From Desulfocicer vacuolatum DSM 3385 (GTDB lineage Bacteria > Desulfobacterota > Desulfobacteria > Desulfobacterales > Desulfobacteraceae): a stretch of DNA of 64,000 nucleotides. Below are positions 63,476 through 64,000 of the stretch, piece after piece. The notes below the pieces were generated by a model, which was not told where the DNA came from, did not search any database, and was given only the letters and a program-made list of their open reading frames with translations. Location: positions 62,001-126,000 of the forward strand of contig NZ_FWXY01000014.1 in the NCBI RefSeq assembly GCF_900176365.1, written 5' to 3'. Position 1 is the first letter of the stretch. The number at the start of each line of letters is the position of its first letter. Position numbers and translations under genes: made by a program.

Positions 63476-64000
63476 TTATTTTGTGTAATCGTAAAACCCT
63501 TTGCCGGTTTTTCTGCCAAGATGGCCTGCACGTACCATTTTTCTGAGCAACGGAGCAGGACGATATTTATCTTCTCCAAGTTCTTTATGGAATCCTTCCA
63601 ATACCATGAGCATGGTATCCAGCCCCACCATGTCTGCCAAGGCAAGGGGACCTATGGGGTGGTTGGCTCCCAGGGTCATTGCCTTGTCAATATCCCTTGC
63701 AGAGGCAATGTCTTCTGCAAGGACAAAAATAGCCTCGTTTATCATGGGACAAAGTATGCGGTTAACAGCAAAACCCGGAGCCTCTTTGACTTCAATGGGT
63801 GTTTTTTTAATGGTGTTAACGTAAGCTGTGGCAATTTTAAGGGTTTCATCTGATGTGGTAAACCCTTTGATCAGTTCAATCAGCTTCATCACAGGCACCG
63901 GATTGAAAAAATGCATGCCGATTACTTTGTCAGGTCTTGTGGTGACGCTTGCCATTTCAGTGATGGAAAGACCGGATGTATTGGATGCGAAAATAGTTTC
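63476..64000 (-). CDS. 3-hydroxyacyl-CoA (3-hydroxybutyryl-CoA) dehydrogenase, N-terminus cut by window edge
   Basis: The visible 174 codons enter from the right edge without a start. They cover the end of the NAD-binding domain ([14 protein letters not shown]) and the whole C-terminal dimerisation domain, with the catalytic histidine segment [50 protein letters not shown] and [10 protein letters not shown]. The family oxidises 3-hydroxyacyl-CoA with NAD. The C-terminus ends after one such domain, so it is the single-function short form (about 285 residues) and not the fused FadB type. The thiolase gene follows. Confidence 0.94.
   Translation of the reverse strand, partial: ETIFASNTSGLSITEMASVTTRPDKVIGMHFFNPVPVMKLIELIKGFTTSDETLKIATAYVNTIKKTPIEVKEAPGFAVNRILCPMINEAIFVLAEDIASARDIDKAMTLGANHPIGPLALADMVGLDTMLMVLEGFHKELGEDKYRPAPLLRKMVRAGHLGRKTGKGFYDYTK

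Overview
The window looks like chromosomal DNA of a Gram-negative anaerobe of the Desulfobacterota, most likely a Desulfobacteraceae sulfate reducer. This is an inference from gene content: PBP1b with a lipoprotein partner, Lol-like export proteins, an outer-membrane barrel, a GSI-alpha-like glutamine synthetase, class III cyclases, a thiolase/3-hydroxyacyl-CoA dehydrogenase pair and a large iterative-type PKS. No rRNA, tRNA or CRISPR array was seen.

Layout. 1-8.4 kb: a PAS/sigma-54 regulator cut by the window edge, a short Hsp70 (YegD-like), a metallo-beta-lactamase-fold hydrolase, a SpoU-type methyltransferase with TruA, and PBP1b overlapping a TPR lipoprotein. 8.9-26.7 kb: a visibly AT-richer, all-minus-strand block of ten genes. 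In transcription order these are a 1962-residue synthase (tandem flavin reductase-like domains, KS, AT, ACP), a ketoreductase protein, a dehydratase protein, an ABC ATPase, an ABC permease, a LolA-like protein, an outer-membrane barrel, an Fe-S old yellow enzyme, a VTT-domain membrane protein and a sulfotransferase. Together they look like a pathway that makes a polyketide- or fatty-acid-derived lipid and moves it to the outer membrane. About 1.7 kb without genes lies upstream of it. 28-36 kb: a giant unrecognised membrane protein, a diacylglycerol-kinase-family protein, a DMT exporter, a flavodoxin and glutamine synthetase.

36.7-43.6 kb holds a signalling group: two class III nucleotide cyclases flank an FGE-like protein and a transporter-HEAT-cyclic-nucleotide-binding fusion. 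44-54.6 kb holds a GNAT / RimK-type ATP-grasp / PP-loop ATPase operon, facing a GshB-like ligase that is followed by a complete Dpp/Opp-type peptide importer. 54.6-64 kb holds an aldehyde dehydrogenase, a Cache-PAS sensor kinase with its NarL-type regulator, a fatty-acyl-CoA ligase, a thiolase and a 3-hydroxyacyl-CoA dehydrogenase cut by the window end.

Three intergenic repeat families run through the window. Family A is a roughly 184-bp miniature element with terminal inverted repeats and 7-8 bp target duplications; there are six intact copies, and one lies exactly at the glutamine synthetase stop codon. Family B is a roughly 95-bp repeat, often directly at gene 3' ends, where it supplies the TAA stop of several genes. 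Family C is a roughly 105-bp GC-rich palindrome with two copies in opposite orientation. A separate 24-bp perfect inverted repeat lies beside one family A copy.
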